Of a DNA stretch of 64,000 nucleotides, positions 20,053 to 28,848 are shown piece by piece; the stretch's first letter is position 1, and each line of letters opens with the position of its first letter. A program made the position numbers and the translations under genes. A model generated the notes under the pieces. That model did no database searches and was not told the origin of the DNA. It saw only the letters and a list, made by a program, of their open reading frames with translations. The stretch is taken from the NCBI GenBank assembly GCA_030604885.1, contig JAUVUZ010000008.1:51514-115513 (forward strand), given 5' to 3'. The stretch is from Alphaproteobacteria bacterium (GTDB lineage Bacteria > Pseudomonadota > Alphaproteobacteria > Rhodospirillales > Rhodospirillaceae).

Positions 20053-20206
20053 AGGCTCGCCCGGCGGCGCGCGTCGCCGGGCGGTTTCCCTCTCGCCCGC
20101 CCATCGGCAGCGTCCGATGTTTTTCCGCCGGTTCTGCTCGTCTTGTCGGCGCGGCGGCGAAGCCCCATTGTCGAATGGCACGTCGTCATCGGGGGGAGCG
20201 GGGCAT

Positions 20207-21103
20207 TTGGAAGAGCAAGGCGGAACCATCCGCACGGTCGGATTCATCGGACTCGGAATCATGGGGCAGGCGATGGCGGGGCACCTCCTCGCCGCGGGCT
20301 TTGCGCTCCACGTCCACAACCGCAGCCGCGACCGCGCCGCGCTCCTGGTGGAGAAGGGGGCGGTGTGGCACGACCGGGTGGCCGATCTCGCCGCCGCGTG
20401 CGACGCGGTGGTCACGGTGGTGGGCTATCCGGTGGACGTGCGGCAGATCTACCTGGGCGAAAGCGGGCTGATCGCCAACGCCCGGCCCGGCACCCTGCTG
20501 GTGGACATGACCACCTCCAACCCGTCTCTCGCGCGGCTGCTGGCGGATTCGGCGCGGCTGCGCGGCGTCTCGACCCTCGACGCGCCGGTCTCCGGCGGCG
20601 AGCCGGGCGCCCGCGAGGCGCGGCTCGCGATCATGGTCGGGGGCGCGCGGGAGGATTTCGACCGCGCGCTGCCGCTGTTCCGGGCGATGGGGCGGACGAT
20701 CCGCCACCTCGGCCCGGCGGGGGCGGGGCAGCACGCCAAGATGGTCAACCAGATCGTCGTCGCGGCGACGTTGATGGGCATCGCCGAGGGCGTCGCCTAC
20801 GCGCGGCGCTGCGGCCTCGATCCCCACGCGGTGCTGGAGGTGGTGGGCGCCGGTTCGGCGGCCAGCCCGCTGCTGGCGGTGCAGGCGCCGAAGATGATGG
20901 CGGGGGATTACGCCCCCGGTTCCCACGTCCACCACTTCCTCAAGGACATGGGTATCGCCCTCGACGAGGCGGCGGCGATGGGGCTGGACCTGCCCGCCCT
21001 CGAACTCTCCAAATCCCGCTACGAGGAACTGGCCGCGCTCGGCTACGGCACCGAGGGCGCCCAGGCCCTGGCGCGGCTCTACGAGGACGACCTTGGCTCG
21101 TGA
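20207..21103 (+). CDS. Beta-hydroxyacid dehydrogenase family NAD(P)-binding oxidoreductase
   Basis: 298 aa. Rossmann dinucleotide site GFIGLGIMGQAMAGHLL near the N-terminus, the substrate-binding DAPVSGGEPGA loop, and the catalytic Lys in GAGQHAKMVNQ, in the order of 3-hydroxyisobutyrate/tartronate-semialdehyde/glyoxylate-succinic semialdehyde reductases. No ATG fits; a TTG at 20207 with GGGGGGAG 8 nt upstream gives the normal length, so it is taken as the start. The exact substrate is unknown. Its last 11 nt overlap the SAM hydrolase gene, implying coupled expression. Confidence 0.88.
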   Translation: MEEQGGTIRTVGFIGLGIMGQAMAGHLLAAGFALHVHNRSRDRAALLVEKGAVWHDRVADLAAACDAVVTVVGYPVDVRQIYLGESGLIANARPGTLLVDMTTSNPSLARLLADSARLRGVSTLDAPVSGGEPGAREARLAIMVGGAREDFDRALPLFRAMGRTIRHLGPAGAGQHAKMVNQIVVAATLMGIAEGVAYARRCGLDPHAVLEVVGAGSAASPLLAVQAPKMMAGDYAPGSHVHHFLKDMGIALDEAAAMGLDLPALELSKSRYEELAALGYGTEGAQALARLYEDDLGS

Positions 21104-21851
21104 CGCCGCGCCGCTCTTGGCGCTGTTCTCCGATTTCGGCGCGAGCGGCCCCTATGTGGGGCAGGTGATGGCGGCGTGGGCCGCCGCTGCGCCGGAGATC
21201 CCCCGCGTCGAGCTGTTTTCCGTTTCCCCCGCGTTCGACGTGGAGGCGGGGGCGCACCTGCTCCACGCCTTCGCCCACCGCCTGCCGCCCGGCAGCGTGG
21301 TGGAGGCGGTGGTGGACCCGGACGTGGGCGGCGCGCGCGGCGTGGTGGCGGCGCGGGCGGATGGCCTGTGGTTCGTGGCGCCCGACAACGGCCTGCTGGC
21401 GGTGGTGGCGCGGCGGGCGCGCGAATGCGCCGCCTGGCGCGTCGATTGGCGGCCGGAGGGGGAAATCTCCCGCACCTTCCACGGCCGCGACCTGTTCGCG
21501 CCGGTGGCGGCGACGATCGCGCGCACCGGCGCGCCGCCCGCGCCGTGCGTGGCCGTGGCGCCCCCGTCGCTGGTCCACGGCGTCGCCGACCCCGCCTTTC
21601 GGGTGATCCTGGTCGATCCGTATGGAAACCTCATGACCGGCCTGCGCGCATCGGACGTAGCGCCCGATTCGCGGCTGTCCATCGGCGGCGAGACCGTGGG
21701 CTATGCCCCGCGCTTCGGCGCGTGCGCCCCAGGGGAGGCGTTCTGGTATGAAAACGCCAACGGATTGGTCGAAATTGCGGTGAATTGCGGCAGCGCGGCG
21801 GCACGTTTTCCCGCCCATGCCTCCGCACCTGTGCGGCCCGTCACACCTTAG
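21093..21851 (+). CDS. S-adenosylmethionine hydrolase / SAM hydroxide adenosyltransferase (DUF62)
   Basis: 252 aa. The family opens with LLALFSDFGASGPYVGQVM and shows VVDPDVGGARGVV, FVAPDNGLLAVV, TFHGRDLFAPVAA and a C-terminal beta-barrel segment VILVDPYGNLMTGL. DUF62 enzymes share the fold of fluorinase and chlorinase but use water-derived hydroxide to cleave SAM to adenosine and methionine. The only suitable start is TTG at 21093, inside the end of the dehydrogenase gene. The cellular purpose of this reaction is unclear; the pairing with a dehydrogenase may be incidental. Confidence 0.9.
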   Translation: MARDAAPLLALFSDFGASGPYVGQVMAAWAAAAPEIPRVELFSVSPAFDVEAGAHLLHAFAHRLPPGSVVEAVVDPDVGGARGVVAARADGLWFVAPDNGLLAVVARRARECAAWRVDWRPEGEISRTFHGRDLFAPVAATIARTGAPPAPCVAVAPPSLVHGVADPAFRVILVDPYGNLMTGLRASDVAPDSRLSIGGETVGYAPRFGACAPGEAFWYENANGLVEIAVNCGSAAARFPAHASAPVRPVTP

Positions 21852-21985
21852 AAGAAATTCAATTCATAAGCCGGATTTCCGGTTTTCCTCGACGCCCTTC
21901 GATGGTATGAGCGCGGGCCTGTGCGCGGTGTCTGGATCGCACGGGGTCGCGGCGGGTTGCCGCAAGGTTTGGGGGATGATGCAAA

Positions 21986-23674
21986 ATGGCGTGGTTCGAG
22001 AATTTGCGCCTCTCGCGCAAACTGCTGGCGGTGTTCGCGGCGGTGGTGATGCTGGGGGCGGCCCTGGGGGGCGTGTCGCTGTACGAATTGAGCCGCCTCG
22101 GCGCGGCCGCCGACGATCTTGCCGGAAACTGGATGCCGAGCGTCAACGCCGGGCGCAAGCTGCAATATGAAATGCAGGCGCAGCGCACCGTGCTCTATCA
22201 GTTGATCTCCTCGGAGAAGCCCGAGGATCTCAAGCTCTTTTCCGACCGCATCGAGATGTACGAGGGGCGCATCGCCGCCTCTCTCCAGGCGGTGGGCAAG
22301 CTCGCCGCCAACGCCGAGGAGAAGGCGGTGGTTCAGGGCCTGGTGGAGCGCCGCGCGGCGTTCGCCCGCCTGCAGGACCAGATCGTCGCCCTGGCGAAGG
22401 AGAATCGCGACGCCGAGGCGCTCACCATCACCTCCGGCCCGGCGCGCGACCTCGCCCTCAAGGCGGCGGGCGACGCGGATCGGCTGGTGTCGATCAACGA
22501 GAAGGGCGCCGAGACCTCGATCGCCCAGGCCAACGCGGTGCGCGAAACCGCCACCCTGGTGGTGATGTCGCTGCTGGCGGTGGTGATGCTGGTTTCCCTC
22601 GGCGCGGGCATGCTGCTGCTGCGCGGCATCGGCCACCCGGTGGTGGCGATGACCGAGGCGATGCGGCGCCTCGCCGACGGCGACAAGACCGTGGCGATTC
22701 CGGCGGCGCACCGTCATGACGAAGTCGGCGCGATGGCGGCGGCGGTCGAGGTGTTCAAGCGCAACGCCATCGAGGCCGAGCGCCTCGCCCTGGCCGACGC
22801 GGCGGCCCGCGCCGAGCGCGAGCAGCGCGCCCAGGCGATCGAGGCGCTGACCCGCGCCTTCGACTCCCGCATCTCCGGCGTGCTCGACATCGTCGGCCAT
22901 GCCTGCGGGGAAATGGACACCACCGCCCAGGGTCTCTCGGCCAACGCCGAGCAGACCAACCGCCAGTCGGAAGCGGTGGCGGCGGCCACCGAGGAGGCCT
23001 CCGCCAGCGTGCAGACGGTGGCGAGCGCCGCCGAGCAGCTGGCCGCGTCGATCAACGAGATCGGCCGTCAGGTGGAGCACGCCAGCACCATCAGCCGCAC
23101 CACCGCCGACGAGGCGGCGCGCGCCAACGACCGGGTGCGCAGCCTCGCCCAGAACTCGGCGCGGATCGGCGAGATCATCGGCCTGATCACCGACATCGCG
23201 AGCCAGACCAATCTTCTCGCCCTCAATGCGACCATCGAGGCGGCGCGCGCGGGCGAGATGGGCAAGGGCTTCGCGGTGGTGGCGGGCGAGGTCAAGAACC
23301 TCGCCAACCAGACCGCCAAGGCGACCGAGGAAATCGGCCAGCAGATCGGCGCGGTGCAGGGTGCCATCGACGAGGTGGTGGACGCGATCGGCGGCATCGT
23401 CGAGCGGATCGGCGAAATGAACCAGATTTCCACCGCCATCGCCTCGGCGGTGGAGGAGCAGACCGCCGCCGCGGCGGAGATCGCCCGCAACGTCCAGCAG
23501 GCGGCCGTGGGCACCCAGGAGATCGCCTCCAACATCGAGGGCGTCAACCGGGCCGCCGGGGAGACCGGCGCGGCGTCGCAGCAGGTGCTGTCGGCCTCCC
23601 AGTCGCTCACCACCCAGGCTTCCGATCTCAAGTCGGTGGTCGAGGAATTCCTCACCGGCGTGCGCGCCGCCTGA
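21986..23674 (+). CDS. Methyl-accepting chemotaxis protein, four-helix-bundle sensor (paralogue 1)
   Basis: 562 aa. Membrane segment 1 (residues ~10-30), a periplasmic all-helical sensor of about 150 residues (4HB_MCP type), membrane segment 2 ([17 protein letters not shown]), HAMP, and a cytoplasmic coiled coil with the conserved tip [20 protein letters not shown]. The last residues [10 protein letters not shown] are the same as in the receptor encoded at 25087, and 47 nt (23561-23607) are identical to 26671-26717, showing recent duplication or conversion. The ligand is unknown. Confidence 0.94.
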   Translation: MAWFENLRLSRKLLAVFAAVVMLGAALGGVSLYELSRLGAAADDLAGNWMPSVNAGRKLQYEMQAQRTVLYQLISSEKPEDLKLFSDRIEMYEGRIAASLQAVGKLAANAEEKAVVQGLVERRAAFARLQDQIVALAKENRDAEALTITSGPARDLALKAAGDADRLVSINEKGAETSIAQANAVRETATLVVMSLLAVVMLVSLGAGMLLLRGIGHPVVAMTEAMRRLADGDKTVAIPAAHRHDEVGAMAAAVEVFKRNAIEAERLALADAAARAEREQRAQAIEALTRAFDSRISGVLDIVGHACGEMDTTAQGLSANAEQTNRQSEAVAAATEEASASVQTVASAAEQLAASINEIGRQVEHASTISRTTADEAARANDRVRSLAQNSARIGEIIGLITDIASQTNLLALNATIEAARAGEMGKGFAVVAGEVKNLANQTAKATEEIGQQIGAVQGAIDEVVDAIGGIVERIGEMNQISTAIASAVEEQTAAAAEIARNVQQAAVGTQEIASNIEGVNRAAGETGAASQQVLSASQSLTTQASDLKSVVEEFLTGVRAA

Positions 23675-23680
23675 GGGCGC

Positions 23681-23712
23681 GGGGCGATCCGTCAGATTCG
23701 GCGGATCGCCCC
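23681..23712. terminator. Hairpin between convergent chemoreceptor and S24 regulator genes
   Basis: GGGGCGATCCG (23681-23691) pairs perfectly with CGGATCGCCCC (23702-23712). It lies 6 nt past the chemoreceptor stop and overlaps the 3' end of the convergent regulator gene. There is no U-tract. Confidence 0.5.
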
Positions 23713-24306
23713 CACCACCCGGCCGACCACCCGCAGCTCGGCCACCCGCGCCGCCTCGATGGTCCACGCCCGGAAGGCCGGGTTGTCCGCCTCGATGATC
23801 AGCGCCGCGCCGCAGCGCTGGACGCGCCGCAACAGCGCCGTCCCCTCGAACGCCACCACATGCAAGCCGTCATGGGCGATGCGGTCGCAACCGCGGTCCA
23901 GCAGCGCCATGTCGCCCGCGCACAGCGTCGGCGCCATCGCGTCGTCGGCAATCTCCACCGCCGCGATGGCTTCCTCCCCGCAGCCCAGCCGACTGCGCAC
24001 CGTCGCGAGCGGCAGCTCCAGCGCGCCGGTCGGCGGCGCGGGGTCGGCGAGGGCGGAAACGCCCCCGTACACCGCCACCCGCACGCCGGGCGTTCCGCCG
24101 CTTGCGGTGCCTTGGCCGGTGGCGAGCCAGTCGAGGCCCACGCCGAGGGCGCGGGCGAGCGCGACGAGGTTGTCGACGGTGGGCCGGGCCCCGGCGAGGA
24201 TGCTGCGCAGGGTGCTGTCGCTGATCCCGGCCCTCCGCGCGATGGATCGCGCGCTTTCCTCGCCCATCGCCTCTCTGATTCGCTCGCCCAGCCCGTTTTC
24301 GCGCAT
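23692..24306 (-). CDS. HTH regulator with catalytically dead S24 (LexA/CI-like) domain
   Basis: 204 aa. Residues ~1-60 form an XRE-type helix-turn-helix (ESARSIARRAGISDSTLRSIL). Residues ~95-200 align with the S24 peptidase fold of LexA and CI repressors. The nucleophile Ser, normally in a D-S-M-x-P-T context, is Ala123 (ADDAMAPTL), and the general-base Lys is Arg160 (ALLRRVQR). Self-cleavage should therefore be impossible, so this is probably a constitutive or ligand-controlled regulator rather than an SOS-cleavable repressor. No phage genes adjoin it; it sits between two paralogous chemoreceptor genes. No clear ribosome site precedes the ATG. Confidence 0.82.
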   Translation of the reverse strand: MRENGLGERIREAMGEESARSIARRAGISDSTLRSILAGARPTVDNLVALARALGVGLDWLATGQGTASGGTPGVRVAVYGGVSALADPAPPTGALELPLATVRSRLGCGEEAIAAVEIADDAMAPTLCAGDMALLDRGCDRIAHDGLHVVAFEGTALLRRVQRCGAALIIEADNPAFRAWTIEAARVAELRVVGRVVGAIRRI

Positions 24307-25086
24307 GCTTGACTCTTGTATCCGTTGGTCCAGGAGGCCTTTGGCCGGAAGTGCGCCGGTTTTGCCGGTGCGTGAAATTTCGCTAACAATGACCGGAATA
24401 TCGTTCTAATTGGCTTGATCGCCGCCCCGCGAATCGCTAGCCTTTGACTGCCGGTATGGGTGCGGGTCCTCCTCCGTCAGGTCGGCCGAAATCGACGGAG
24501 ACCGCCCGCCCGCGCGAAGTGACGACGTCCGCGGTGGAGCGCGCGCGGTTGGCCGGGCACAGAGGGCTTGCGAGCGGACGCGCCGCCAGCCGCCGTCGGT
24601 TCGTCTCCGAAAGTCCCGGAGACGCGCAAGGATGTCTCCTGGCTCGCCAGCCGGTTCGGGCCGGACGCTGCAGGACTGCGCACCCTCACCGCGCCGCACT
24701 CGACGGCTGCGGCGCGACGGAATGCGCCTCAACAATGCCAATCCCCGCAGCGGATTACCATCGAAAAACCGACTCTCGCCGGAATGGCAAGCCAATGCCG
24801 GCGAGATCAGTCGACGAGTCGCGTGAGTACAATGGCATGTTTTTCTGCATGTCCGGTGGCGTTGCTTCTTCCCCAGGCCTGCCCGGTTTCGAACCCGGAC
24901 TGCCAGAGTCCCTCTCGATGTCCCGCGGCACTTCCGTGCTCTCGGGGAGTCCGGGCGCGGTTTGGGGGTCGTCGGGTGCGGGCAGGCGGGGATCCCGGCT
25001 GCGCGGCCCGGATCATCGCGGCGAGGCTTTCGCAGGGGGCCGAGCCGCGCAATCGCGGTCGCCCAGGCGGCCCAAAGGGGGTATTG
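24307..25086. other. Long gene-free region between S24 regulator and chemoreceptor 2
   Basis: 780 bp without a convincing gene. It should carry the regulator promoter at its left end and the receptor's promoter and leader at its right. A perfect hairpin GGACT/AGTCC (about 24898-24912) follows a TTCGAA-containing stretch that looks superficially tRNA-like but cannot form a tRNA. A long structured leader or remnants of a degraded gene are both possible. Confidence 0.4.
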
Positions 25087-26784
25087 ATGTTATCGATACA
25101 GAATATTCGCATATCCGGAAAGATCGGCATCGTCATCGCGGTGCTGGCGCTCGCGGCCGCCACCATCAGCGGCGTCGGCTACTACGGCCTCTCGGCGCTC
25201 ACCGAGGCCTCCGTCCGCATCAACGACTACGGCAGCATGACCCGCATCGGTGCGCGGATGACCGACAACCTCACCGCGATGAATCGCGCGGAATATCGCA
25301 TCGCGGCGAACCCGACCGAGGCGGCGGAAATCACCGCCGCGATGCGCGAGGCCGAATCCGGGTTCCTCGAACGCCTCGAACGGCTGGGACGGATGGTCGA
25401 CCCGGAGCGGCGGGGCGATCTCGAGGCGATCCGCAAGAGTTTCACCGGCTATCAGGCCGAGGTGAAGGGCACGCTCGACGTGGCGGCCAGGCATCAGAAG
25501 GCCGATCTCGGCGTAGCCCAGCGCGAGGTGTATGCCTCGGTGCAGGAGTCGCGCGTCGCGCTCGCGCCCCTGGCCAAGCAGGTCGCGGATTTCGTGAACG
25601 CGATGGACAAGGCGGGCGACCGGGTGGTGGACGAGGCGGCGGCGCAGGCGACGCTGCTGACGCGCCTGATGATCGGCGTGGCGGCGATTGGTATCCTGTT
25701 CGGCGTCGTCCTCGGGCTGGCGATCTCGCGCGTCGGCCTGGTCAACCCGATCGCGTCGATCATCAACGTGCTGAAGCAGCTGGCGGGCGGCAACCTCGGC
25801 TGCGCCATCGACGGCACCGAGCGCAAGGACGAGATCGGCGATATCGCCCGCGCCGCCCTGGTGTTCCGCGATAACGCCCGCGAGGCCGAGGCGATGCGCG
25901 CCGCCCAGGAGATCGAACGGCAGAAGCGCGAGGAGCGCGCCCGCGCCATCGAGGCGCTCACCCAGGCCTTCGACCGCAAGGTGTCGGGGATGCTGGAGGT
26001 GGTTTCCTCCGCCTGCGCCGAGATGGACGCCACCGCCCAGAGCCTGTCCGCCAACGCCGAGCAGACCTCGCGGCAGTCGGCGGTGGTGGCCGCCGCCACC
26101 GAGGAGGCCTCCGCCAGCGTGCAGACGGTGGCAACCGCCGCCGAAGAGCTTTCCGCCTCGATCACCGAAATCGGCCGCCAGGTGGAGCACGCCAGCACCG
26201 TCAGCCGCCGCGCCACCGACGAGGCGAGCCGCACCAACGCCCGGGTTCACGACCTCGCCGGGATTTCCGCCCGCATCGGCGAGGTGGTCAACCTCATCAA
26301 CGACATCGCCAGCCAGACCAATCTCCTGGCGCTCAACGCCACCATCGAGGCGGCCAGGGCGGGCGACGCGGGCAAGGGCTTCGCGGTGGTGGCGGGGGAG
26401 GTGAAGACTCTCGCCAACCAGACCGCCAAGGCCACCGACGAAATCGGCCAGCAGATCGGCGGCGTGCAGAGCGCCACCGAGGACGTGGTCTCGGCGATCG
26501 GCGAGATTTCCTCCCGCATCGGCGAGATCAACGAGGTCTCGGCGGCGATCGCCTCGGCGGTGGAGCAGCAGATCGCCGCCGCCGCCGAGATCGCCCGCAA
26601 CGTTCAGCAGGCCGCCAGCGGCACCCAGGAGATCGCCGCCAACATCGAGGGCGTCAACCAGGCGGCGGGGGAGACCGGCGCGGCGTCGCAGCAGGTGCTG
26701 TCGGCCTCCCAGTCGCTGTCGCAGGAGGCGGTGGGGCTGCGCTCGGTGGTCGAGGAGTTCCTCACCGGCGTGCGCGCCGCCTGA
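25087..26784 (+). CDS. Methyl-accepting chemotaxis protein, four-helix-bundle sensor (paralogue 2)
   Basis: 565 aa with the same architecture as the receptor at 21986. Membrane segment 1 (IGIVIAVLALAAATISGVG), a helical periplasmic domain, membrane segment 2 (LMIGVAAIGILFGVVLGLA), HAMP, and the signalling hairpin with the tip [20 protein letters not shown]. The periplasmic domain diverges strongly from paralogue 1 while the cytoplasmic end is almost the same, the usual pattern when receptors acquire new ligands. GGGGG precedes the ATG. It is preceded by a 780-bp leader region without genes. Confidence 0.94.
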   Translation: MLSIQNIRISGKIGIVIAVLALAAATISGVGYYGLSALTEASVRINDYGSMTRIGARMTDNLTAMNRAEYRIAANPTEAAEITAAMREAESGFLERLERLGRMVDPERRGDLEAIRKSFTGYQAEVKGTLDVAARHQKADLGVAQREVYASVQESRVALAPLAKQVADFVNAMDKAGDRVVDEAAAQATLLTRLMIGVAAIGILFGVVLGLAISRVGLVNPIASIINVLKQLAGGNLGCAIDGTERKDEIGDIARAALVFRDNAREAEAMRAAQEIERQKREERARAIEALTQAFDRKVSGMLEVVSSACAEMDATAQSLSANAEQTSRQSAVVAAATEEASASVQTVATAAEELSASITEIGRQVEHASTVSRRATDEASRTNARVHDLAGISARIGEVVNLINDIASQTNLLALNATIEAARAGDAGKGFAVVAGEVKTLANQTAKATDEIGQQIGGVQSATEDVVSAIGEISSRIGEINEVSAAIASAVEQQIAAAAEIARNVQQAASGTQEIAANIEGVNQAAGETGAASQQVLSASQSLSQEAVGLRSVVEEFLTGVRAA

Positions 26785-26803
26785 GGCGGGCGCATCGGCC
26801 GGG

Positions 26804-26827
26804 CGGCCCGCCGTTCGCGGCGGGCCG
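26804..26827. terminator. UUCG hairpin between convergent chemoreceptor 2 and motB
   Basis: CGGCCCGCCG (26804-26813) and CGGCGGGCCG (26818-26827) form a perfect 10-bp stem closed by a TTCG tetraloop, 20 nt past the chemoreceptor stop and 7 nt from the motB stop. It can serve both strands. There is no U-tract. Confidence 0.55.
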
Positions 26828-26833
26828 TCGGCG

Positions 26834-27496
26834 TCAGAGGCGGTCGGGGTTGACGCGGATGACGATGCGGCGGTTGATCTCGCGGTTCTGCGGCAGCGGG
26901 TTGCCGAAGGGGTCGAGATTCGGCACCTTAGGCGCCACGTCGGCGAGGCCGACGGCGCGCAGCCGCGCGGGCACCATCTTCTGTTCGAGGAAATAGCGCA
27001 CCACGCCGGTGGCGCGTGCCGCCGAAAGCTCCCAGTTGGAGGGAAACTGCTGGGAGCGGATCGGGGTGTCGTCGGTGTGGCCCTGCACCTCGATCTGAAA
27101 GTTCTTGTAGATGTCGGCGTTGAGGGTGTCGGCGACGCGGGAGAGGATCGGCCGGGCGCTGTCGCGCAGGGCGGCCGAGCCGGGGTCGAAGAACGAGCTG
27201 GACGCGAACTCGATGATCACCCCCGAGGCGTCCGAGCCGATGCTCGAGGTCTCGTCGACGTTCATCTCGACGAGGATTTCCTTCACCTCGCGCTTGAGGT
27301 TCTCGATCGGGGTCTGGATGTCGCGCTTGCCGACGCCCTTGGCCATGCCCGCCTGGACCTGCTCGAACAGGGCCATGTCCACCTTCGAGATCGACGCCAG
27401 CAGGATGAAGAAGCCGAGCAGCAGCGTCACCATGTCGGCGTAGGTGGTCATCCAGTCTTCGTCGTTGGACTGCTGCTGGCGGCGCGGCGGGATCAT
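26834..27496 (-). CDS. motB: Flagellar stator protein MotB/PomB-like
   Basis: 220 aa, short for the family. A cytoplasmic N-tail is followed by one membrane helix containing the essential proton/ion-carrying Asp21 (TTYADMVTLLLGFFILLAS). A plug/linker comes next, then an OmpA-like peptidoglycan-binding domain (VQGHTDDTPIRSQQ, NWELSAARATGVVRYFL, NREINRRIVIRV). It anchors the stator to the wall. The ATG overlaps the motA stop by 4 nt. Whether H+ or Na+ drives it cannot be decided from these residues. Confidence 0.94.
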   Translation of the reverse strand: MIPPRRQQQSNDEDWMTTYADMVTLLLGFFILLASISKVDMALFEQVQAGMAKGVGKRDIQTPIENLKREVKEILVEMNVDETSSIGSDASGVIIEFASSSFFDPGSAALRDSARPILSRVADTLNADIYKNFQIEVQGHTDDTPIRSQQFPSNWELSAARATGVVRYFLEQKMVPARLRAVGLADVAPKVPNLDPFGNPLPQNREINRRIVIRVNPDRL

Positions 27497-28296
27497 GGGC
27501 GAGCCTTGAGATGGCGGTCGATGTTGAAGTGGATCGACGGATCGAGGAACGAGTTCATCTTGTCCTGGATGTAGCGCGGGCTCTTGCGCTCGGCGAGCAG
27601 CGCCATGCCTTCGGCCAGGAGGTAGTTGCGGAACTGCACGATCTCCTCGCGCTGCTGGATCTTCGACGCGGCGGGGAGGAACACCAGCCGCGCCGCCAGC
27701 ACGCCGTAGAGCGTGGTGATCAGCGCCACCGACATGCCGGGGCCGAGCTGCGCCGGGTCGCTCGCCATGCTGTCGAGCATGATGATGAGGCCCACCAGGG
27801 TGCCGATCATGCCGAAGGCGGGCGCGGTGTTGCCCATGCTGCGGAGGATGTCGGCGTTGATCACCGACCGCTGGAACGTGGTCTCGACGGTGTTCTTGAG
27901 AATTTCGCGGATTTCGTTGCCGGAGTAGCCGGAGATCACCAGGTCGATGGCGAAGCCGAGGAAGCGATCCTGGCGGGCGAGACTCTTGGAGTCCGTCTCC
28001 AGCCCCGGCAGGCCGCTTTTCTGCACGATGTAGCCCCAGCGGATCACCCGGCCCACCTCGTTGGTGAGGATCGACCGGCTGAAACGGTGGACGAACATGA
28101 TCGAGGCGGTGACGCGCAACGCGTTCAGCACGTATCGGGATTCGAAGGCGATGAAGGTTGCCGCGAAGGTTCCGCCGATCACCATGATGAAGCTGGCGAA
28201 ATCCAGGAACAGCATGTAGTTGGCGGTCTTGAGGATGATCGAGCTGACGAACAGGCCGAACCCCAGAATAATTCCAAGAACCGTGGTCAGCGACAT
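27493..28296 (-). CDS. motA: Flagellar stator protein MotA/PomA-like
   Basis: 267 aa with four membrane helices and a large cytoplasmic loop between helices 2 and 3. The conserved third/fourth-helix region reads GNTAPAFGMIGTLVGLIIML and MSVALITTLYGVLAARLVFLP. MotA surrounds MotB and transmits torque to the rotor. The start at 28296 gives MSLTTVLGIILGFGLF, which matches PomA-type N-termini; an upstream ATG would add a polar leader. It is cotranscribed with motB. No other flagellar genes are in the window. Confidence 0.94.
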   Translation of the reverse strand: MSLTTVLGIILGFGLFVSSIILKTANYMLFLDFASFIMVIGGTFAATFIAFESRYVLNALRVTASIMFVHRFSRSILTNEVGRVIRWGYIVQKSGLPGLETDSKSLARQDRFLGFAIDLVISGYSGNEIREILKNTVETTFQRSVINADILRSMGNTAPAFGMIGTLVGLIIMLDSMASDPAQLGPGMSVALITTLYGVLAARLVFLPAASKIQQREEIVQFRNYLLAEGMALLAERKSPRYIQDKMNSFLDPSIHFNIDRHLKARP

Positions 28297-28488
28297 CCGG
28301 CAAGGCTCCGACTGGATGGTATCCCCAAAAGACACGCCACTTTAAATCAAACCCGTTGCCAAATCATTACCTTATGGCGGGGCCGGACGGGGCGCGGCGC
28401 GAACGCGCGGTATGATATGCCGTGGGGCGGGGCGCGGCCGGTATGACGGGGGTCACCGGAGCGCGGGATTTCCGTCGCTTCGGGCAAC

Positions 28489-28510
28489 AAAAAACCGCGC
28501 CGGAGCGCGG
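28489..28510 (-). terminator. Terminator of tRNA-Cys
   Basis: CCGCGC (28495-28500) pairs with GCGCGG (28505-28510) around TCCG; on the minus strand it is followed by six U (A-tract 28489-28494). It lies 16 nt past the tRNA-Cys 3' end. Confidence 0.88.
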
Positions 28511-28526
28511 TGTTTCGCAAGAAGGA

Positions 28527-28600
28527 TGGAGGCCGGAGCCGGAATTGAACCGACGTACGAGGATTTGCAGTCCTCTGCATCACCACTCTGCCATCCGGCC
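28527..28600 (-). tRNA. tRNA-Cys (anticodon GCA)
   Basis: 74 nt including an encoded CCA. The acceptor stem is GGCCGGA/TCCGGCC, the anticodon loop CTGCAAA gives GCA, and the T arm carries GGTTCAATTCC. All four arms pair. It is followed by a strong terminator. Confidence 0.96.
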
Positions 28601-28684
28601 GTCCGAGGCAGGTTCGCGGCCTTTCGGTCGCGAGGGCGCAACTATACGGACCCGGCCGCCGCGATCAAGCGGTTTTTTCATGCT

Positions 28685-28785
28685 CCGGCGCGGCGGACAA
28701 CAAAAAACCCGCTCCATGGGGCGGGTTTCGGATTCGCTTGAAAAACGCAGGCGCCGCGAAGGGCGGCGCTGGCTCCGGAGGAGGG
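28685..28785. repeat. 101-bp direct repeat, left copy (att-like)
   Basis: It matches 30568-30668 at 100 of 101 positions (offset 1,883). Its right end (28770-28785) is a copy of the last 16 nt of tRNA-Asn without the rest of the tRNA. The repeat also contains a terminator hairpin, CCCGC (28708-28712)/GCGGG (28721-28725) with a six-A tract at 28702-28707, so it terminates leftward transcripts. Confidence 0.95.
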
Positions 28786-28848
28786 GGCGGTCTAAGCCGC
28801 TGGTCCTCTCAAGTCGTTCTAATAATTTTGGAGGAATCAGGTGCTTAG

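Noticed and set aside
23692..24306. Prophage repressor marking a prophage
   Set aside because: No integrase, structural or lysis genes lie nearby, composition matches the host, and flanking genes are chemoreceptors.
24886..24912. tRNA-like stretch (TTCGAA flanked by CCGG, next to a GGACT/AGTCC hairpin)
   Set aside because: No acceptor stem or D arm can be formed, and the would-be anticodon arm has a 5-nt loop. It is only a local hairpin.
28770..28785. Left-copy tRNA-Asn fragment as a tRNA pseudogene
   Set aside because: Only 16 nt of the 3' end are present, followed by the intact flanking terminator. An att-type duplication explains it better than decay of a full tRNA gene.
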